Assembly (NCBI RefSeq): GCF_004078655.1 | Contig: NZ_RZNC01000001.1 | Location: 1,136,391-1,200,390 of the forward strand | DNA from: Labedella populi | Lineage (GTDB): Bacteria; Actinomycetota; Actinomycetes; Actinomycetales; Microbacteriaceae | Direction: 5' to 3' | Length of the DNA: 64,000 nt | Shown here: positions 48,844 to 58,093 of the stretch, piece after piece | How positions within the stretch are numbered: the stretch's first letter is position 1 | Layout: every line of letters starts with the position of its first letter | Translations under genes and position numbers: made by a program | The notes under the pieces: generated by a model | Database searches by the model: none | What the model was told of the DNA's origin: nothing | Seen by the model: the letters and a program-made list of their open reading frames with translations, nothing else

Positions 48844-50412
48844 TCAGAGCCAGCCGGACTCGCGGAGGGCCGCCGTGGTCTCGCCGGGGACCGAGAACGG
48901 CACCGTCGTCCCGTCGAGCTCGCGGTGGTCCTTTCCGGCGAGTCCCATCCAGACGACGACGTCGCCCTCCGAGGCGGCGGACACGGCGGAGCGGATGGCG
49001 CTCGCGGGGTCGGCGATGTCACGGACATCGGCCCCCGGTCGCGCTGCGAGAGCCCCCGCGACGACGGCCGAGCGGATGACGGCGGGGTCCTCACCGCGGG
49101 GATGGTGGTCCGTCACCACCACGAGGTCGCTGCCGAGCGCGGCAGCCGCGCCCATGTCCGCCCGCTTCGTCGTGTCGCGGTCGCCGTTCGCACCGATCAC
49201 GGCGATGAGGCGACCGGCCGTCAGCCGGCGCAACGAGGCGAGGGTCTTCTCGAAGGCGTCGGGGCTGTGCCCCGAGTCGATGAACACGGTCGGTCCCGAG
49301 CCTGAGGGGATCCGCACGGCTCGGGCCGGCAGGTCCGCGTCGATGAGCCCGTCGGCGCCGAGCGCGCGGGAGATCTCGTCGATGCTGTGGCCGGCCTCGA
49401 CGAGCATCGCGATCGCGAGGCCGCCGTTCGCCGCCATGTGTCGGCCGACGACGGGGACGCGCGCGGCGAGCGAGCCGTGCACCGCGTGCCGAACGACGAA
49501 GGCCGTGTGGTCGAGCGATTCCTCCGTGATCTCGACCACCCAGTCGGCGGCCGTCTCGGCGCCCGGTTCCGTCACCGTGGCGATGGTCGCGACGGGGACC
49601 TCCGCGCGTTCGACGACCGTGGCGCCGGCCGGGGTGTCGAGGTTGACGACCGCACGCCGGGACCGCGAGGACCGGAAGAGTTCGACCTTCGCCGCGAGGT
49701 ACTCGTCCATGTCGGCGTAATCGTCGAGGTGGTCGTGGCTGAGGTTCGTGAAGGCCGACACGTCGAAGAGGAAACCGTCGACACGGTGGCGGGTGAGGGC
49801 GTGGGCGCTCACCTCGATGACGAGGGACCGGGCACCGAGCTCCGCCATCCGGGCGACGATCCCGTGCAGCTCCGCAGCCTCCGGAGTCGTGAGCTTCGAG
49901 GGGATGACGGTCGCTCCGATGCGACGTTCCGCCGTCGAGCTCACGCCCGGGACGAGCCCCATCCCGGCGAGGACGGCCTCGAGGAAGTGCGTCGTCGACG
50001 TCTTGCCGTTCGTCCCGGTGACCGCGAAGAACGGGAGGTCGAGGGAGCTGGTGTCGTAGACCGCTGCCGCGAGATCGCCGACGAGCGGACGGAGCGGGCG
50101 GTCCCGGACGAGGACCGGGACGCCGATCCCACGCTCGAGCAGCAGCATGCCGTCGTCGTCGGTGAGGATCGCGACGGCGCCCGCCTCGACGGCCTGACCG
50201 GCGAACGCGGCGCCGTGATGCCGGGCACCGGGCAGACCGATGTAGAGATCGCCCTGGACGACGGCGGATCCGTCGATCGAGACGCCCGAGACGAACGGAT
50301 CACCGGAGCCGAGTCCGCGTACCCGACGGAGGTCGAAACCGCGCTCGAGGGCCGACAGTGGGACGGATCGGATCGAGGTGGGGCGCATCGCCGCGGGTCC
50401 GTACGAATCCAC
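48844..50412 (-). CDS. MurE-like Mur ligase, divergent paralogue
   Basis: A 522-residue, three-domain Mur ligase closest in layout to MurE. The P-loop is VTGTNGKTSTTHFLE (about residue 133). LTTPEAAELH, VEVSAHALTRHRVDG-like IEVSAHALTRHRV and FTNLSHDHLDDYADMDEYLAAK (in pieces) contain the carbamyl-lysine region. GANGDRDTTKRADMG replaces the usual GCGGDRD block. The diamino-acid recognition loop reads DHHPRGED (about residue 435) in place of DNPR, and DSGHSPDA replaces DYAHTPDA. GTG 50412 is supported by GAGG 4-5 nt upstream. It is not in a dcw cluster, so it is probably a second, specialised ligase. Confidence 0.75.
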   Translation of the reverse strand: MDSYGPAAMRPTSIRSVPLSALERGFDLRRVRGLGSGDPFVSGVSIDGSAVVQGDLYIGLPGARHHGAAFAGQAVEAGAVAILTDDDGMLLLERGIGVPVLVRDRPLRPLVGDLAAAVYDTSSLDLPFFAVTGTNGKTSTTHFLEAVLAGMGLVPGVSSTAERRIGATVIPSKLTTPEAAELHGIVARMAELGARSLVIEVSAHALTRHRVDGFLFDVSAFTNLSHDHLDDYADMDEYLAAKVELFRSSRSRRAVVNLDTPAGATVVERAEVPVATIATVTEPGAETAADWVVEITEESLDHTAFVVRHAVHGSLAARVPVVGRHMAANGGLAIAMLVEAGHSIDEISRALGADGLIDADLPARAVRIPSGSGPTVFIDSGHSPDAFEKTLASLRRLTAGRLIAVIGANGDRDTTKRADMGAAAALGSDLVVVTDHHPRGEDPAVIRSAVVAGALAARPGADVRDIADPASAIRSAVSAASEGDVVVWMGLAGKDHRELDGTTVPFSVPGETTAALRESGWL

Positions 50413-50508
50413 TGCGCCTCACTTGCCCTCTCGACCTCCGGAGCGACCGCCCGGGAGGACATCCATAGTCTCACAGCCGCGCGACAGGCTCGTGGAAGGC
50501 GGCGGCTG

Positions 50509-50514
50509 TATCGT
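50509..50514 (+). promoter_or_regulatory. -10 element TATCGT, leaderless rseP start
   Basis: TATCGT ends 6 nt before GTG 50521. The downstream GTGCGA repeats a start-like triplet, but only 50521 has the standard spacing. Confidence 0.5.
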
Positions 50515-50520
50515 GTGCGA

Positions 50521-51906
50521 GTGGAATCGGTCCTGCTCTATCTGCTCGGCGTGTTGATCATCGTCGTGGGCCTCGTCGTGTCGATCGGGCTCCACGAGGT
50601 CGGCCACCTCGTTCCCGCGAAGCTCTTCGGCGTGCGCGTCACGCAGTACATGATCGGGTTCGGTCGCACGATCTGGTCGCGTCGCCGGGGCGAGACGGAG
50701 TACGGCGTGAAGGCCATCCCGCTCGGCGGGTACATCTCGATGATCGGCATGTTCCCACCCAAGGCCCCGGGGGAGCGCGCGGTCGAGTCGAGCACCGGCT
50801 TCTTCCAGCAGTTGTCGACGAGTCCTCAGGCTCAGCAGCCGAGCACGCGCGCTCGCTACTTCGACACGCTCGTGCAGGACGCGCGGCAGGCGAGCGCCGA
50901 CACGATCGGGGCGGGGGACGAGGAGCGCGCGTTCTACCGGCTGTCGGTGTGGAAACGCGTCGTCGTGATGCTCGGCGGGCCGTTCATGAACCTCGTGATC
51001 GCCGTCGTCCTGTTCGCCGTGCTCCTCATGGGTTTCGGGACCGCGCAAGCGACGACGACCGTCGGCGCCGTCTCGCAGTGCGCGCTGCCCGCGACGTCGG
51101 AGCGCACGACGTGCGCCGACGGCGATCCGGTCGCTCCGGGGGCCGCAGCCGGCTTCGAGCCGGGCGACACGATCGTGAGCATCGACGGTGAGCCCATCGA
51201 CGGGTGGGAGGAGTCGACAGCGGTCATCCGCGAGTCGGCCGGTCGTACCCTCTCGGTCGTCGTCGATCGCGACGGCGAAGACGTGACCCTCAGACTCACT
51301 CCGCTCCTGACCGAGCGCTACGTCTACGACGAGAACAACCAACCCGTCGAGGCGAACGGGGAGCCCGTCGTCGAGGAGGTCGGGTTCGCCGGCATCTCGC
51401 CGACGTCAGCCCTCGTCCAGCAGCCCGCGACGGCGGTGCTCCCGACCGTCGGGAACGCGCTCGGCTCGATGGTCCACCTCATCCTCAACCTGCCGCAGCG
51501 ACTCGTCGACGTCGCCGAGGCCGCGTTCGGGCCCGGTGAGCGCGATCCGAACGGGCCCATGAGCGTCGTCGGTGTCGGCCGGATCGCCGGGGAGGTCGCG
51601 GCCCTCGACGAGGTGCCCATCGCGAGCAAGGCCGCGACGATGATCGGCATGCTCGCGTCCCTCAACGTCGCGCTCTTCGTCTTCAATCTCGTCCCCCTCA
51701 TGCCGCTCGACGGCGGTCACATCATCACGGCGCTCTTCGAGGCCGTGCGTCGAGGCTTCGCGAAGCTGCGCCGGAAGCCCGATCCGGGGCCCGTCGACTC
51801 GGCCAAGCTCATGCCGCTCACCTTCGGTGTCGTGATCGTGCTCGGGGCGATGAGCCTCCTGCTCATCTACGCAGACATCGTCAAACCCGTGAACCTCTTC
51901 GGCTGA
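50521..51906 (+). CDS. rseP: Site-2 protease (RseP/RIP1-like, M50 family)
   Basis: An intramembrane zinc protease, 461 aa. The first helix holds HEXXH as GLHEVGHLVPAKLF (about residue 20). A PDZ domain follows (GAAAGFEPGDTIVSIDGEPI, about residue 205). The C-terminal helix carries NLVPLMPLDGGHII with the third zinc ligand (about residue 398). Four transmembrane segments are expected. Homologues cleave anti-sigma factors and, in mycobacteria (Rip1), control envelope genes. It diverges from the MurE-like gene and precedes a two-component system. Confidence 0.93.
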   Translation: MESVLLYLLGVLIIVVGLVVSIGLHEVGHLVPAKLFGVRVTQYMIGFGRTIWSRRRGETEYGVKAIPLGGYISMIGMFPPKAPGERAVESSTGFFQQLSTSPQAQQPSTRARYFDTLVQDARQASADTIGAGDEERAFYRLSVWKRVVVMLGGPFMNLVIAVVLFAVLLMGFGTAQATTTVGAVSQCALPATSERTTCADGDPVAPGAAAGFEPGDTIVSIDGEPIDGWEESTAVIRESAGRTLSVVVDRDGEDVTLRLTPLLTERYVYDENNQPVEANGEPVVEEVGFAGISPTSALVQQPATAVLPTVGNALGSMVHLILNLPQRLVDVAEAAFGPGERDPNGPMSVVGVGRIAGEVAALDEVPIASKAATMIGMLASLNVALFVFNLVPLMPLDGGHIITALFEAVRRGFAKLRRKPDPGPVDSAKLMPLTFGVVIVLGAMSLLLIYADIVKPVNLFG

Positions 51907-51914
51907 CCGCCGGA

Positions 51915-51948
51915 CGAGGGCCCGCTACTCTCGAGGGCCCGCTACTCC
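51915..51948. repeat. 17-bp tandem duplication after rseP
   Basis: CGAGGGCCCGCTACTC is duplicated with a 17-bp period (51915-51931, 51932-51948). The second copy contributes the left arm of the hairpin at 51941. Confidence 0.85.
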
Positions 51949-51960
51949 CGAGGGAGTAGC
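51941..51960 (+). terminator. Hairpin terminator after rseP
   Basis: GCTACTCCC-GA-GGGAGTAGC is a perfect 9-bp inverted repeat with a 2-nt centre, 35 bp after the rseP stop. There is no T-tract. Confidence 0.6.
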
Positions 51961-52012
51961 CGGCGAGCGGGGATCGCGACGCGGAGCTGATGCCCGCGAC
52001 CGGCGGGATCCG

Positions 52013-52018
52013 TAGGAT
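52013..52018 (+). promoter_or_regulatory. -10 element TAGGAT, leaderless histidine kinase start
   Basis: TAGGAT ends 6 nt before ATG 52025. Confidence 0.6.
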
Positions 52019-52024
52019 TCGAGC

Positions 52025-53197
52025 ATGACGTGGCCGGATGGGCAGGGGTCGTCGCGCTTCGACGACGCGCCGCCGTGGCGGCGTGCCTCCGCCCGAGCCC
52101 GCCTGTGGTTCCCCGTCGTCTTCTCACTCGTGGTCCAGGGGGTCGGCACGGCGGTCGTGGTCCGCCTTCTCGGTCTCCCGGCGCCAGCCGCCGCTGTGGC
52201 CATGACCGTGGCGGTCGTCGGCCCGCTCGCGCTCCTCGGCGCCCGCCGTCACCCCGGTCCTGTCGCCGCCGTCGTCGCCCTCGCGACCGCCGTGGACCTG
52301 CTGATCGCGCCGGAGCCCGGCCCGCCCCCCGTCTCGCTCGCCTTCGCCGTCGTGTTCGGGATCGTCCGGGGTGCGCGGACGTGGGTCGTCGCCTCGATCG
52401 CGAGCGCGTGGGTCGGCGTCCTCGTCCTCGCTCCGGCGCTCGGTCACGAGTGGCCCCCGGGCCGAATCGTGCTCTCGACCGTCGCGCTCCTCGTCCTCGT
52501 CCTCGTCGGCGTCTCGGTCCGCGAGCGCCGCGAGCGTGCCGTCGAATTCCGTCGACTCGCCGCGCAGCGTCGACAGTCGGCCGAGCAGGCCGAACGCGTG
52601 CGCATCGCCCGGGAGCTCCACGACGTCCTCGCTCATTCGCTCTCCCAGATCTCCGTTCAGGCGGGGGTCGGTCTGCACCTCATGGACGTGAAGCCGGAGG
52701 AGGCCCGAGCCGCGTTGGCCTCGATCAAGTCGACGAGCAAGGACGCGCTCGACGAGGTCCGCTCGGTGCTCGGGGTGCTCAGGGGGGACGACGACGTGCC
52801 GACGTCTCCCGCCCGGGGACTCGCGGACGTCGACTCGCTCGTCGACGGGGTCCGTCGAAGCGGCATCGAGGTGTCGGTCGACGTGGCGCCGGACATCACG
52901 GAGACGGTGTCCACGACGGTCGGAGCCGCCGTGTACCGCATCGTGCAGGAGGCGCTCACGAACGTCGTACGGCACTCGGGCGCCGCACGGGTCGAGGTGC
53001 GGGCGCGGATCGAGGGCGGTGCCGTCGTCGTGAGTGTCGCGGACGATGGTCGTGGGCCGGACGGGGCGACGGAGGGCAACGGCATCCTCGGCATGCGCGA
53101 GAGGGCGGCGCTCTCGGGCGGCGGGCTCACCGCCGGTGCCGCCCCGTCCGGAGGCTTCCTCGTCAGCGCCAGCCTGCCTCTCGGAGCCACGGCATGA
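52025..53197 (+). CDS. NarL-type sensor histidine kinase
   Basis: 390 aa. About five N-terminal transmembrane helices (residues 25-165) with very short external loops suggest intramembrane sensing. HisKA_3 follows: RIARELHDVLAHSLSQISV with the phospho-His near residue 199. The HATPase is VVSVADDGRGPDG and GILGMRERAALSGG (about residues 330-365). The stop overlaps the response-regulator start (ATGA), so the two form one unit. Signal unknown. Confidence 0.92.
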   Translation: MTWPDGQGSSRFDDAPPWRRASARARLWFPVVFSLVVQGVGTAVVVRLLGLPAPAAAVAMTVAVVGPLALLGARRHPGPVAAVVALATAVDLLIAPEPGPPPVSLAFAVVFGIVRGARTWVVASIASAWVGVLVLAPALGHEWPPGRIVLSTVALLVLVLVGVSVRERRERAVEFRRLAAQRRQSAEQAERVRIARELHDVLAHSLSQISVQAGVGLHLMDVKPEEARAALASIKSTSKDALDEVRSVLGVLRGDDDVPTSPARGLADVDSLVDGVRRSGIEVSVDVAPDITETVSTTVGAAVYRIVQEALTNVVRHSGAARVEVRARIEGGAVVVSVADDGRGPDGATEGNGILGMRERAALSGGGLTAGAAPSGGFLVSASLPLGATA

Positions 53198-53859
53198 TCC
53201 GCGTCGTGGTCGCCGACGACCAGCACCTCGTGCGGGCGGGCTTCCGGGCGCTCCTCGACAACGAGCCCGACATCGCCGTCGTCGGCGAAGCGGCGACCGG
53301 ACGGGAGGCGGTCGCCGTCGCCCGGAGGGAGCGACCCGACGTGATGCTCGTCGACATCCGCATGCCGGACGGCGACGGGCTGTGGGCGACCGAGCAGATC
53401 GTGCGTGACGGCGACCTCGCCGGGGTGCGCATCGTCATCGTGACGACGTTCGAACTCGACGAGTACGTCGCACGGGCGATCGCGGGAGGAGCGAGCGGTT
53501 TCCTCGTCAAGGACACGGAACCCGTCGAACTGTTGCGGGCGGTGCGCGTGGTCGCCTCGGGCGACGCCCTGCTCTCGCCCGGCGTCACCCGCAGGCTGCT
53601 GGAGCGCGTCGCGGCGGGTTCACGGCCCGTCCTCGACTCCCGGGTGCTCGCCCCGCTCACGGAACGCGAGCGCGAGGTGCTCGCTCTCGTGGGCGAGGGG
53701 CTCAGCAACGACGAGATCGGCCGGCGGCTCTTCATGAGCCCACTGACGGCGAAGACCCACGTCTCCCGCATCATGCAGAAACTCTCAGCGCGCGACCGGG
53801 CGCGGCTCGTCGTCACGGCGTACGAGACGGGACTCGTGACACCGGGGGAGCGGGACTGA
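53194..53859 (+). CDS. NarL/LuxR-type response regulator
   Basis: 221 aa. The receiver domain has DDQHLVRAGFRALL with the acidic pair and the phospho-acceptor Asp in MLVDIRMPDGDG (about residue 54). The LuxR-type HTH (LTEREREVLALVGEGLSNDE, from about residue 155) is intact. Cognate to the overlapping histidine kinase. Confidence 0.95.
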   Translation: MIRVVVADDQHLVRAGFRALLDNEPDIAVVGEAATGREAVAVARRERPDVMLVDIRMPDGDGLWATEQIVRDGDLAGVRIVIVTTFELDEYVARAIAGGASGFLVKDTEPVELLRAVRVVASGDALLSPGVTRRLLERVAAGSRPVLDSRVLAPLTEREREVLALVGEGLSNDEIGRRLFMSPLTAKTHVSRIMQKLSARDRARLVVTAYETGLVTPGERD

Positions 53860-54000
53860 GCCGTCGGCTGACGGTGTCGGCCCCTCCTCCGGAGGGCGTA
53901 GCGGGAAGGGTCCCGGCGGCGGATTCGAGATGGCGGCGTCCCGGCGAGAGTCGATACCGACACCGGACGACCTCCGTCCGGACGGATCGAGGAGAACCCC

Positions 54001-54318
54001 ATGTCCATCGCACTCGCCGAATTCGCGACGCTCGCTCCGAGCGTCGTCGCCCATCCCGGGGGAGGCTGGCAGGGCGGGCCAGGCTGGCTCGTCGTGCTCG
54101 TCCCGCTCCTGTGGTTCGCCCTGTTCGTCGTCGTGGTGACGCTCATCGGTCGCCGGTGGCGGCACGGCGGTCCGCCGTGGGCTGCGGCACGACAAGCGGC
54201 GCCGACCGCCGCTGCGGAGGGCGTGCTCGCCCAGCGGTTCGCGAACGGTGACATCGACGAGGTCGAGTACCGCGCGCGGCTGGAGGTGCTCCGGGCGACG
54301 CGTCCGCCCGTCGGCTGA
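54001..54318 (+). CDS. SHOCT-domain membrane protein
   Basis: 105 aa. One transmembrane helix (WLVVLVPLLWFALFVVVVTLI, in two parts, about residues 28-48) and a C-terminal SHOCT motif (LAQRFANGDIDEVEYRARLE, about residues 77-96). Such small proteins often accompany two-component genes and may act as membrane adaptors. ATG 54001 follows GGAGAA. Lies 140 bp after the response regulator. Confidence 0.8.
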   Translation: MSIALAEFATLAPSVVAHPGGGWQGGPGWLVVLVPLLWFALFVVVVTLIGRRWRHGGPPWAAARQAAPTAAAEGVLAQRFANGDIDEVEYRARLEVLRATRPPVG

Positions 54319-54378
54319 TCGCGTCGGCTGGCCGGGTGGCGGGTTCCGTCATCCGGCCGCTTGTCCGTCGCCCGCGCG

Positions 54379-54384
54379 TAGGAT
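54379..54384 (+). promoter_or_regulatory. -10 element TAGGAT, leaderless ispG start
   Basis: TAGGAT ends 6 nt before GTG 54391, identical in sequence and spacing to the histidine kinase gene. Confidence 0.6.
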
Positions 54385-54390
54385 GACAGC

Positions 54391-55551
54391 GTGCCAGCCG
54401 TGAACCTGGGGATGCCGAGCGTCCCGGACGTCCTCGCCCCCCGCCGCAAGTCCCGCCAGATCCGCGTGGGAAGCGTGCTCGTCGGTGGAGACGCCCCCGT
54501 GAGCGTCCAGTCCATGACGACGACGCCGACGCCGGACATCAACGCGACGCTGCAGCAGATCGCGGAACTCACGGCCGCGGGCTGCGACATCGTGCGCGTC
54601 GCCGTGCCGAGCAGGGACGACGCCGAGGCGCTCCCGATCATCGCGAAGAAGAGCCAGATCCCGGTCATCGCAGACATCCACTTCCAGCCGAACTACGTCT
54701 TCGCGGCGATCGACGCCGGGTGCGCGGCCGTGCGCGTCAACCCGGGCAACATCCGCAAGTTCGACGATCGGGTCGGCGAGATCGCGAAGGCGGCGAAAGA
54801 TGCCGGCGTGAGCTTGCGCATCGGCGTCAACGCCGGTTCGCTCGATCCGCGTCTCCTGCAGAAGTACGGCAAGGCGACGCCCGAGGCGCTCGCGGAGAGC
54901 GCGCAGTGGGAGGCGAGCCTGTTCGAGGAGCACGACTTCCACGACTTCAAGATCTCCGTCAAGCACAACGACCCGATCGTCATGGTGAAGGCGTACCGCC
55001 TCCTCGCCGAGCGCGGCGACTGGCCTCTGCATCTCGGGGTGACGGAGGCCGGCCCGGCCTTCCAGGGCACGATCAAGAGCGCCACGGCGTTCGGGATCCT
55101 CCTGGCCGAGGGCATCGGTGACACGATCAGGGTCTCCCTCTCGGCGCCGCCGGTCGAGGAGGTCAAGGTGGGCCTGCAGATCCTGCAGTCCCTCAACCTC
55201 CGGGAGCGCAAGCTCGAGATCGTCTCGTGCCCGAGCTGCGGTCGCGCCCAGGTCGACGTGTACTCGCTCGCCGAGGAGGTCACGACGGGGCTCGAGGGCA
55301 TGTCGGTCCCGCTCCGGGTCGCCGTGATGGGCTGCGTCGTCAACGGCCCGGGCGAGGCCCGTGAGGCGGACCTCGGCGTCGCGTCCGGCAACGGCAAGGG
55401 GCAGATCTTCGTCAAGGGCGAGGTCATCGCGACCGTGCCGGAGTCGGACATCGTCGCCACCCTCATCCGTGAGGCGAACCGCTTGGCCGCGGAACTCCCC
55501 GCGGACGACACCTCGACGGGCACCCCCACCGTCTCGGTCGGCGCCCCCTAA
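54391..55551 (+). CDS. ispG: 4-hydroxy-3-methylbut-2-enyl diphosphate synthase
   Basis: Iron-sulfur enzyme of the MEP pathway that makes HMBPP. The TIM-barrel part includes [32 protein letters not shown] and [15 protein letters not shown]. The [4Fe-4S] ligands are in [12 protein letters not shown] (two Cys, about residue 282) and [16 protein letters not shown] (third Cys, about residue 315), with the conserved Glu following. 386 aa is normal. Confidence 0.97.
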   Translation: MPAVNLGMPSVPDVLAPRRKSRQIRVGSVLVGGDAPVSVQSMTTTPTPDINATLQQIAELTAAGCDIVRVAVPSRDDAEALPIIAKKSQIPVIADIHFQPNYVFAAIDAGCAAVRVNPGNIRKFDDRVGEIAKAAKDAGVSLRIGVNAGSLDPRLLQKYGKATPEALAESAQWEASLFEEHDFHDFKISVKHNDPIVMVKAYRLLAERGDWPLHLGVTEAGPAFQGTIKSATAFGILLAEGIGDTIRVSLSAPPVEEVKVGLQILQSLNLRERKLEIVSCPSCGRAQVDVYSLAEEVTTGLEGMSVPLRVAVMGCVVNGPGEAREADLGVASGNGKGQIFVKGEVIATVPESDIVATLIREANRLAAELPADDTSTGTPTVSVGAP

Positions 55552-55573
55552 CCCAAGGGGCTACACCCGTCCG

Positions 55574-55591
55574 AGGTCTACACGTAGACCT
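55574..55591. promoter_or_regulatory. Inverted repeat upstream of the MoxR operon
   Basis: AGGTCTAC-AC-GTAGACCT is a perfect 8-bp inverted repeat with a 2-bp centre, 23 bp after ispG and 127 bp before moxR. A TAGACT hexamer near 55654 could be the moxR -10, placing this dyad at about -80. It could be an operator. Confidence 0.45.
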
Positions 55592-55717
55592 GGCGCCCTC
55601 GCACCCGATCTGGAGCCCTCGCGGTAACGACGCACGCTCGCAGAATCGCCACCTAGACTGGACCGACGATTCTCTGGCAGCGACGCCCGAGCACAGCAAC
55701 GAACCGGGGAGCACGCC

Positions 55718-56725
55718 GTGATCGAGCAGCCCACGACCACGTCCACCGTGACGCGCGAGGAACTCGAGCGGGCACGCGGCATCATCGGTGCGATCGCCTC
55801 CCGCTTCGACGAGAAGGTCGTCGGTCAGTCGAGTCTGCGCACGAGCCTCCTCGTCGCTCTCCTCACGGGTGGGCACGTCCTGCTCGAAAGCGTCCCCGGG
55901 CTCGCGAAGACGACGGCAGCGGAGACCATCGCGGATGCGGTCGGCGGCAGCTTCCGGCGCATCCAGTGCACTCCCGACCTGCTCCCGTCGGACATCGTCG
56001 GCACCCAGATCTACGACCCGAGAACGGCCGAGTTCCGGACTCAACTCGGCCCCGTGCACGCGAACTTCGTCCTCCTCGACGAGGTGAACCGTTCGAGCGC
56101 GAAGACCCAGTCGGCGATGCTCGAGGCGATGCAGGAGAAGCAGACGTCGATCGGCGGAGTCGACTACGCGCTGCCGAACCCGTTCCTCGTGCTCGCGACG
56201 CAGAACCCGATCGAGCAGGAGGGCACGTACCACCTCCCCGAGGCGCAGCTCGACCGCTTCCTCATCAAGGAGGTCCTCGACTACCCCACGATCGCCGAGG
56301 AGGCCGAGATCGTGCGTCGGGTCAACGCCGGCGTCTACTCGCATGACGGGCGAGCACCTCGCGTGAGCGTAGACGACGTGCTGTACCTGCAGTCGCTCGT
56401 CCCCCGCATCTACCTCGACCCGGCCATCCTCGCGTACATCGTGCAGACCGTGTACGTCACGCGGAACGCTGCCTCCTACCTCCCCGAGCGGATGGCGTCC
56501 TACGTCGAGTACGGTGCGAGTCCGCGGGCGAGCATCGCGTTCGCGACCGTGGCACGCGCGCTCGCGCTGCTCTCCGGCCGGGAGCATGTCATCCCCGAGG
56601 ACGTGAAGGCGTACCGCCACCAGGTGCTGCGGCACCGCATCATCCTCGGCTTCGAGGCGATCGCGGACGACGTCCGCCCGGAAGCGATCATCGACGCGAT
56701 CTTCGGCGTCGTCCAGGTGCCGTGA
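55718..56725 (+). CDS. MoxR-family AAA+ ATPase
   Basis: 335 aa. Walker A is VLLESVPGLAKTTAAE (about residue 58), Walker B is NFVLLDEVNRSSAKTQ, sensor 1 is VLATQNPIEQEGTYHLPE, and the lid follows. MoxR ATPases act as chaperones that insert cofactors or activate partner VWA proteins. GTG 55718 has GGGGAG upstream. First gene of a Bat-like operon. Confidence 0.93.
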   Translation: MIEQPTTTSTVTREELERARGIIGAIASRFDEKVVGQSSLRTSLLVALLTGGHVLLESVPGLAKTTAAETIADAVGGSFRRIQCTPDLLPSDIVGTQIYDPRTAEFRTQLGPVHANFVLLDEVNRSSAKTQSAMLEAMQEKQTSIGGVDYALPNPFLVLATQNPIEQEGTYHLPEAQLDRFLIKEVLDYPTIAEEAEIVRRVNAGVYSHDGRAPRVSVDDVLYLQSLVPRIYLDPAILAYIVQTVYVTRNAASYLPERMASYVEYGASPRASIAFATVARALALLSGREHVIPEDVKAYRHQVLRHRIILGFEAIADDVRPEAIIDAIFGVVQVP

Positions 56726-56732
56726 GTCCATC

Positions 56733-57620
56733 GTGACCGCGCTGCTCACGCGGGTGAAGACGACCCTCTCGATCCGAGCGCACCGCCGCGTCCGCGGCAT
56801 GCTCGACGGCGAATACGCGTCGATCTTCCGGGGGAAGAGCCACGAATTCGACGACATCCGCCCCTATGTCCCCGGTGACGAGATCCGCGACATCGACTGG
56901 AAGGCGACCGCCCGGGCCGGTTATCCGCTCACGAAGCAATTCATCGCCCACCGCAAACAGACCATGATGCTCGTCGTCGACACCGGTCGAGACCTCGCGG
57001 CCGTCGCCGCCGGCGGGGAACCGAAGCGGGATGTCGCGGTCCTCGCCGCCGGCGCGCTCGGCTACATCGCGGTGCGCCACGGCGACCGGGTCGGGCTCAT
57101 CGCCGGCGACGCCGGCGGCGTCCGTCTCGTCGAGCCGAAGGGCGCCGAGTCGCACCTCGAGCGCATCCTCCAGGTGGTCGTCGAGCGTGCGCGCCTCGAC
57201 GGTGCGCGGAGCGATCTCCGGGCCGTGCTCGAGCGCGTCGTCCGGACCGTGCGCCGGCGCATGCTGCTCGTGATCGTCGCGGATGATGCGGCCGTCGATG
57301 AGGAGACGGCCGCACTCGTCCGCCGCCTCACCGTGCAGCACGAGATCCTCTGGATCACCGTGGGCGACGCCGACGTCATGGCGGCGCAGTGGGCGACGTC
57401 GCCCATGTTCGACGTGGCAGACGACAGCGGGATCCCCGATTTCCTGCGTCGAGACCGACGGCTGCGCGCCGCGTTCGAGGAGGCCGAGCGAGTCCGCGAT
57501 GCGGCGCGCGACGAGCGTCTCGACGCGCTCGCGATCTCGCACGTCCGCATCACTCGCCACGACGAGGTCGTGCCGACGCTCTTCCGACTCATCGAGGCGC
57601 ACAATCATGCTCGGCGATGA
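56733..57620 (+). CDS. DUF58 domain protein
   Basis: 295 aa. The diagnostic DUF58 motif FDDIRPYVPGDEIRDIDWKA (about residues 40-60) is near the N-terminus, with a VWA-like remainder (TMMLVVDTGRDLAAV). DUF58 proteins usually partner MoxR ATPases. No membrane helix. It lies 7 bp after moxR and overlaps the next gene by 14 bp. Confidence 0.9.
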   Translation: MTALLTRVKTTLSIRAHRRVRGMLDGEYASIFRGKSHEFDDIRPYVPGDEIRDIDWKATARAGYPLTKQFIAHRKQTMMLVVDTGRDLAAVAAGGEPKRDVAVLAAGALGYIAVRHGDRVGLIAGDAGGVRLVEPKGAESHLERILQVVVERARLDGARSDLRAVLERVVRTVRRRMLLVIVADDAAVDEETAALVRRLTVQHEILWITVGDADVMAAQWATSPMFDVADDSGIPDFLRRDRRLRAAFEEAERVRDAARDERLDALAISHVRITRHDEVVPTLFRLIEAHNHARR

Positions 57621-58086
57621 GGTCGGGTACAACCCGCTCGCCCAGTACTGGTGGGGGTGGATGGCGATCGCGCTCACGCTCGTGACCCTCGTGGTGGCGT
57701 GGTACGTCTTCGTCTGGTGGTCGTCCCGTCGCGCGACCGAGGTCGTCTCCGTGCCGGACGCCGACACCGTGCCGGCGCCCTCGCGCGAGGAGCTCACCGC
57801 CCGGTACCTCGCTCTCGTGGACGAGGTCGTCGCCTCTTACGACTCCGGGCGGCTGTCGCGGAGGGCGGCGCACCAGAAGCTCGGGACCCTCGTGAGGTTC
57901 TATGCGCAGGAGTCGTCCGGTGTGCGGGCGGACGTCATGACGCTCGATGACCTCACGCGAGCGCGCCTCGGCGCCATCGCCCACGCGGTCGCCGTCTACT
58001 ACCCGGCCGAGTTCGCGCGTGTCGAGACGGGGGACGTGCACCGCTCGGCGGACGTCGCCCGCCAAGCCGTGGCGTCATGGTGGTGA
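57607..58086 (+). CDS. Membrane protein of the Bat-like operon
   Basis: 159 aa with a single helix (MAIALTLVTLVVAWYVFVWW, about residues 19-38) and a cytoplasmic helical domain. Its position between DUF58 and VWA genes corresponds to the DUF4381-like component of Bat operons; sequence alone does not prove it. Confidence 0.7.
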   Translation: MLGDEVGYNPLAQYWWGWMAIALTLVTLVVAWYVFVWWSSRRATEVVSVPDADTVPAPSREELTARYLALVDEVVASYDSGRLSRRAAHQKLGTLVRFYAQESSGVRADVMTLDDLTRARLGAIAHAVAVYYPAEFARVETGDVHRSADVARQAVASWW

Positions 58087-58093
58087 GGCGGCC

